NCBI RefSeq assembly: GCF_001421415.1
Contig: NZ_LMKH01000035.1
Coordinates: forward strand, 369,655-433,654
Direction: 5' to 3'
Source: Sphingomonas sp. Leaf208
Lineage (GTDB): Bacteria > Pseudomonadota > Alphaproteobacteria > Sphingomonadales > Sphingomonadaceae
Length of the DNA: 64,000 bases
The notes beneath the pieces were generated by a model. That model ran no database searches, was not told the origin of the DNA, and saw nothing but the letters and a program-made list of their open reading frames with translations. Positions 60,135 through 64,000 of the stretch are shown piece by piece (positions within the stretch are counted from its first letter, which is position 1; each line of letters begins with the position of its first letter). The position numbers and the translations under genes were made by a program.

Positions 60135-62882
60135 CTAAGCGGCCAGATCGATCTCTTCGCCTGCCGCCGCCGCCAGCAGGCGCCGCTCCAGCGTCCTTAA
60201 CCGCGCGGGCTGGGTGATCCGATCGCCGGTCAGGTCGGTGACGTAGAAGGTATCCACGGCCCGCTCGCCATAGGTCGCGACGTGCGCCGAGTGGATCGTC
60301 ACCTTCGATTGGAACAGCGCGTTGGCGAGCTGGTTCAGCAGCGCCGGCCGATCTCGCGCATTGACCTCGACCACGGTGAACCGGTTCGAGGCCTTGTTGT
60401 CGACCAGCGCATTCGGCACGATATCAAACGCCTCCGCACGCGTGCGCGGCAGCGGTTTCGCGACGAGACGGTCGGCAAGCTTGCCGCGGTTGGCGAGCGC
60501 GTCCTCGATCGCGGTCTTCAGGCGCGAAAGCTGCCCGGACTCGTCGAACGGCCGCCCGAACGGATCCTGCACGAGGAAGTTGTCGACGGCCATCCCGTCG
60601 CGCGTGGTATGAATGCGCGCATCAATGATGTTGCCGCCGGCGACGTGGATCGCGCCTGCGATGCGGTAGAACAACCCAGGATGATCGGCGGCGTAGATCG
60701 TCACCAAGGTCGCGCCGCGACCGGGATAGACATGCGCGTCGATCGCGAGCTGCGCGTCGCCCGTGGTCGCCAGAAAGCGGGCGTTGTGCGCCAGAACGTC
60801 TTCGGGTTCGGCAATCCAATAGGCTTCGGGGAGCCGGTGAACGAGCGTCGCGAACGATTCCTCGCTCCAGCCTAGCGCGTCCCGCAAATGCTGCTGCTTG
60901 GCCGCGATCCGCTCGGCGCGACCCTTTTGCTTATGGCCCAACCGCAGGACTTCCTCGGCCGATTCGTAGAGGTCGCCGAGCAACTGGCGTTTCCAGCCGT
61001 TCCACACGCCCGGCCCGACCGCGCGGATGTCGACGATCGTTAGCGTGAGCAGCAGGCGGAGGCGCTCGGGGCTTTGCACCACGTCGCAGAAATCGAGGAT
61101 CGTCTTGAAGTCGCTGAGGTCGCGCTTGAACGCGGTGGCGGACATCAGCAGGTGCCAGCGCACCAGCCAGGCGACGGTCTCGGTTTCGGCAGGCGTCAGG
61201 CCGAAGCGTGGGCACAAACGCTGCGCCACCTCCGCGCCGAGGATCGAATGATCGCCGCCGCGGCCTTTGGCGATGTCGTGAAGCAAGACCGCAACGTACA
61301 GCGCACGCCGCGACACGATCTGTTCGAAGATCGCACTGGCGAGCGGATGGTCCTCCTTCAGCGTGCCGTTCTCGATCCGCGCGAGCAAGCCGATCGCGCG
61401 GATGGTGTGCTCGTCGACGGTATAGTGATGGTACATGTCGAACTGCATCTGCGCGACGACGCGCGCGAAATCGGGCACGAACCGGCCGAATACGCCCGCC
61501 TCGTTCATCCAGCGCAGCACGAGTTCGGGATCGCGGGGCGAGGCCAGCACGTCGAGGAACAGCGCGTTCGCCGTCGGGCTGTTGCGGACGTCGTCGACCA
61601 GCTTGGCATCCCGCGCGGCGGCGCGCATTGCCAGCGGGTGGATCTCGACGCCGTGCTTGTCGGCGAGCTGGAAGATCTCGATCAGGCGTTCGGGATCGGC
61701 CCGGAAGAAGTCGTCGCTCGGCAGTGCGAGCCGCCCGCGATCGAGCACGAAGCCGTTGAGCTTGCGCGGAGAGCGTCGAATCGTGGGCAACCCGAAACGC
61801 CGGCCCCGCGCCGCGAATTTCTCGTCGAGATGCGCGAGGAAGACGCCGCTGAGCGTGCCGACGGTCTTGGCCTGCAGGAAGTAGAACTGCATGAACCGCT
61901 CGACCTTCGACTTCCCCGGTCGGTCGGAGAACCGCATCCGGTCGGCGATTTCGCGTTGCAGGTCGAACGTCAGGCGATCTTCAGCGCGGCCCGTGATGCT
62001 GTGGAGGTGGCAGCGTACCGCCTGGAAGAAATTGTCGGCGCGGTGGAATAGGCGATATTCAGCCTTGGTGAACAGCCCGACCTCGACCAGTTCGGCGGCG
62101 CGCTGGACGTCGTAGATGTATTTGCCGATCCAGAACAACGCGTGGAGATCGCGCAGGCCGCCCTTGCCCTCCTTGACGTTGGGTTCGACGACATAGCGCG
62201 TGTCGCCCATCTTCCGGTGCCGCGCGTCGCGTTCGGCGAGTTTGTCGGCGATGAAGGTGCGCGCGGTGTCCGCCTGGACCTCGGTCTTAAAGCGGTGCGA
62301 CGCCTGCTCGTACAGTTCGGTATCGCCGCAGACGTAGCGTGCCTCGAGCAGCGCGGTGCGGACGGTGACGTCGCTCTTGGCCTGGCGGACCATTTCGTCG
62401 AGCGAGCGGCTGGACTGGCCGAGCTTCAGCCCGAGATCCCATAGCGCATAGAGCATCGATTCGATCACGCGCTCGGCCCAGGGCGTCTGCTTGCCGGGGG
62501 TCAGGAAGCCGATATCGACGTCCGAGTGCGGTGCCATTTCCGCGCGGCCGTAACCGCCGACCGCGATCAGCGTGAGGCGCTCGCCCGAGGTGGGATTAGG
62601 CAGGGGGTAGAGCCGCTGCGTCGTGAAATCGAACAGGATGCGGAGCAGCGCGTCGATCAGATATGCCTGCGCACTCGATGCTTCCAATCCGCGCGATGGG
62701 TGTTCGACGAGACGACGTTCGACTTCTACCCGACCTTTCTCCAGCGCTGCCTTCAGCAGCGTGGTTGCGTCGCGGCGGAGCGCGGTCGGGTCGACGCCCT
62801 CCAACGCGGCGATGGTTTCGGCGACGGCGCGGCGATCGATGATCGTGCGACGGTTGGGGAGGTGATCGAAGCGGCCGGACAT
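60135..62882 (-). CDS. glnD: Bifunctional [protein-PII] uridylyltransferase/uridylyl-removing enzyme
   Basis: 915 aa from the ATG at 62882; the open frame extends 137 codons further but overlaps hom. It has a nucleotidyltransferase domain with GGYGRAEMAPHSDVDIGFL, an HD domain with VAVLLHDIAKGRGGDHSILG, and two C-terminal ACT domains (TIYAADHPGLFYRIAGAI; VNARDRPALLNQLANAL) that sense glutamine. It uridylylates PII and so controls GlnE, which is also in this window. It is divergent from hom, 91 bp apart. Confidence 0.96.
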   Translation of the reverse strand: MSGRFDHLPNRRTIIDRRAVAETIAALEGVDPTALRRDATTLLKAALEKGRVEVERRLVEHPSRGLEASSAQAYLIDALLRILFDFTTQRLYPLPNPTSGERLTLIAVGGYGRAEMAPHSDVDIGFLTPGKQTPWAERVIESMLYALWDLGLKLGQSSRSLDEMVRQAKSDVTVRTALLEARYVCGDTELYEQASHRFKTEVQADTARTFIADKLAERDARHRKMGDTRYVVEPNVKEGKGGLRDLHALFWIGKYIYDVQRAAELVEVGLFTKAEYRLFHRADNFFQAVRCHLHSITGRAEDRLTFDLQREIADRMRFSDRPGKSKVERFMQFYFLQAKTVGTLSGVFLAHLDEKFAARGRRFGLPTIRRSPRKLNGFVLDRGRLALPSDDFFRADPERLIEIFQLADKHGVEIHPLAMRAAARDAKLVDDVRNSPTANALFLDVLASPRDPELVLRWMNEAGVFGRFVPDFARVVAQMQFDMYHHYTVDEHTIRAIGLLARIENGTLKEDHPLASAIFEQIVSRRALYVAVLLHDIAKGRGGDHSILGAEVAQRLCPRFGLTPAETETVAWLVRWHLLMSATAFKRDLSDFKTILDFCDVVQSPERLRLLLTLTIVDIRAVGPGVWNGWKRQLLGDLYESAEEVLRLGHKQKGRAERIAAKQQHLRDALGWSEESFATLVHRLPEAYWIAEPEDVLAHNARFLATTGDAQLAIDAHVYPGRGATLVTIYAADHPGLFYRIAGAIHVAGGNIIDARIHTTRDGMAVDNFLVQDPFGRPFDESGQLSRLKTAIEDALANRGKLADRLVAKPLPRTRAEAFDIVPNALVDNKASNRFTVVEVNARDRPALLNQLANALFQSKVTIHSAHVATYGERAVDTFYVTDLTGDRITQPARLRTLERRLLAAAAGEEIDLAA

Positions 62883-62973
62883 GACGCTCAGATAGGGGCA
62901 CCTGGAACGTGCGTCATCAGGATTGCGCAAAACGTCCGCGAAACGTAACCGGACGCGCGAGTGGAGGACGAAA

Positions 62974-64000
62974 ATGAGCGAACCATTGCGCGTGGCCCTT
63001 GCGGGCCTGGGGACCGTTGGCGGCGGGGTTATCCGATTGCTGGATGCGAACCGCGAGTTAATCGCGCGGCGGGCCGGGCGCGAGATCGAGATCGTCGCGG
63101 TCTCCGCGCGTGATCGCGGCAAGGATCGCGGCGTCGATCTGTCGCGGTTCGCGTGGGTCGACGACACGACCGCGCTGGCGAAACAGCCGGGGGCGGACGT
63201 CGTGGTCGAGTTGATCGGGGGTTCCGATGGTCCGGCGCTGACGCTCGCGCGGAGCACGCTGGGGGCGGGGCGGAGTTTCGTCACCGCGAACAAGGCGATG
63301 ATCGCGCATCACGGGCTCGAACTCGCGCAGGCAGCCGAAGGGGCAGGTGTCGCGCTGAAATTCGAGGCGGCTGTCGCGGGCGGCATCCCGGTCATCAAGG
63401 GGCTGCGGGAAGGTGCTGCGGCGAACGAGATCGCGCGCGTTTATGGGATCCTGAACGGTACCTGCAATTTCATCCTCTCGAAGATGGAATCGGAAGGGCG
63501 CGATTTCGCCGAGGTTCTCGCCGAGGCGCAGGCGCTGGGGTTTGCGGAATCCGATCCGAGCTTCGACATCGACGGCGTCGATGCGGCGCACAAGCTGTCG
63601 ATCCTGGCGGCGGTCGCGTTCGGGACGCAGCCGGCGTTCGACGACGTTGCGATCAGCGGTATCCGGCATCTGTTGGGTGCGGACATCGCCGAGGCGGCGG
63701 CTTTGGGATATCGCGTGCGGCTGCTCGGGTTGGCGGAAGCGGGCGCGGACGGACTGTTCCAGCGCGTCCATCCGCATCTGGTGCCGATCGATCACCCGTT
63801 GGCGCACGTTACCGGCTCGCTCAACGCGGTCGTGGCGGAGGGTAATTTCGTCGGTCGCCTGTTGTTCCAGGGTGCGGGGGCGGGCGATGGTCCGACCGCG
63901 AGCGCGGTGGTCGCCGACCTGATCGACATCGCGCGCGGCGAGTTCGGCCCGCCGTTCGCGATGCCGGTCGTCTCGCTTACGGCGGCACCCAAGGCGGACA
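62974..64000 (+). CDS. hom: Homoserine dehydrogenase, C-terminus cut by window edge
   Basis: 342 codons are visible from the ATG at 62974 (GGAGGA 6 nt upstream). The NAD(P)-binding motif GLGTVGGGVIRLL is at the N-terminus, followed by VTANKAMIAHHG, KFEAAVAGGIPVIKGL and GILNGTCNFILSKM with the catalytic region, and SDPSFDIDGVDAAHKL. It reduces aspartate semialdehyde to homoserine for Thr/Met synthesis. The ACT domain and stop lie beyond the window. Confidence 0.96.
   Translation, partial: MSEPLRVALAGLGTVGGGVIRLLDANRELIARRAGREIEIVAVSARDRGKDRGVDLSRFAWVDDTTALAKQPGADVVVELIGGSDGPALTLARSTLGAGRSFVTANKAMIAHHGLELAQAAEGAGVALKFEAAVAGGIPVIKGLREGAAANEIARVYGILNGTCNFILSKMESEGRDFAEVLAEAQALGFAESDPSFDIDGVDAAHKLSILAAVAFGTQPAFDDVAISGIRHLLGADIAEAAALGYRVRLLGLAEAGADGLFQRVHPHLVPIDHPLAHVTGSLNAVVAEGNFVGRLLFQGAGAGDGPTASAVVADLIDIARGEFGPPFAMPVVSLTAAPKAD

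Noticed and set aside
60135..63293. GlnD with a 137-residue N-terminal extension
   Set aside because: The extension is antisense to hom and has no family features; the ATG at 62882 gives standard GlnD.
1..64000. tRNA or rRNA genes, CRISPR arrays, IS elements, prophage
   Set aside because: No cloverleaf with a GGTTCGAATC-like arm, no regularly spaced direct repeats, no transposase, integrase or phage structural genes were found on either strand.

Overview
The window looks like the chromosome of an alphaproteobacterium of the Sphingomonas group. Evidence: uniformly high GC, the PhyP-NepR-PhyR-EcfG general stress locus in its sphingomonad arrangement, the nagZ-scpA-scpB-tatABC block, a DUF1476 (F1-ATPase zeta) inhibitor, a DUF6356 protein, and many of the palindromic intergenic repeats common in these genomes. 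I see no rRNA, tRNA, insertion sequence, prophage or CRISPR array. Most genes run on the + strand. The first gene (a dicarboxylate-type symporter) and the last (homoserine dehydrogenase) are cut by the window ends.

Layout. 1-7.9 kb: symporter, an exported M24 peptidase, alaS bracketed by inverted copies of a ~105-bp repeat, a ThDP enzyme and an SMP-30 hydrolase. 8-12.3 kb: a tightly overlapping operon in which the two CoA-transferase subunits (scoA, scoB) are separated by a lipoprotein acid phosphatase and a small DUF5076 protein, followed by a GST and an esterase. 12.4-15.5 kb: leuC, a 34-codon membrane microprotein, leuD and a quinone oxidoreductase. 15.5-22 kb: ATPase inhibitor, BolA, monothiol glutaredoxin, a metallo-hydrolase, nadA and nadC with a small gene between them, and an RNase T2. 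22.5-29.8 kb: tamA-tamB (outer-membrane assembly) and nagZ. 30-34.2 kb: a ParD-like/map pair inserted on the opposite strand before scpAB and tatABC.

34.2-38.7 kb is the general stress response island: an entericidin-like lipoprotein, phyP, nepR, phyR, a 45-aa membrane microprotein, ecfG and a 60-aa protein. Between the entericidin and phyP I find a strong candidate small RNA on the minus strand. It has an EcfG-type promoter (GGAAC-N16-CGTT), two stem-loops with C-rich, anti-Shine-Dalgarno-like loops, and a terminator U-tract. Four weaker promoters with the same 16-nt spacing sit in front of nepR, the entericidin and two other tiny genes in the window. This is the most interesting signal here.

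38.7-64 kb: glnE and bcp, a LytM peptidase, erpA, xthA with two envelope proteins, a GNAT protein, a fatty-acid desaturase, two alpha/beta hydrolases, an XRE regulator with a membrane partner, a divergent Mur ligase/LD-carboxypeptidase pair (probable murein recycling, with nagZ), thrS, infC (apparent ATA start), a TonB-dependent receptor preceded by three inverted repeats, glnD and hom.
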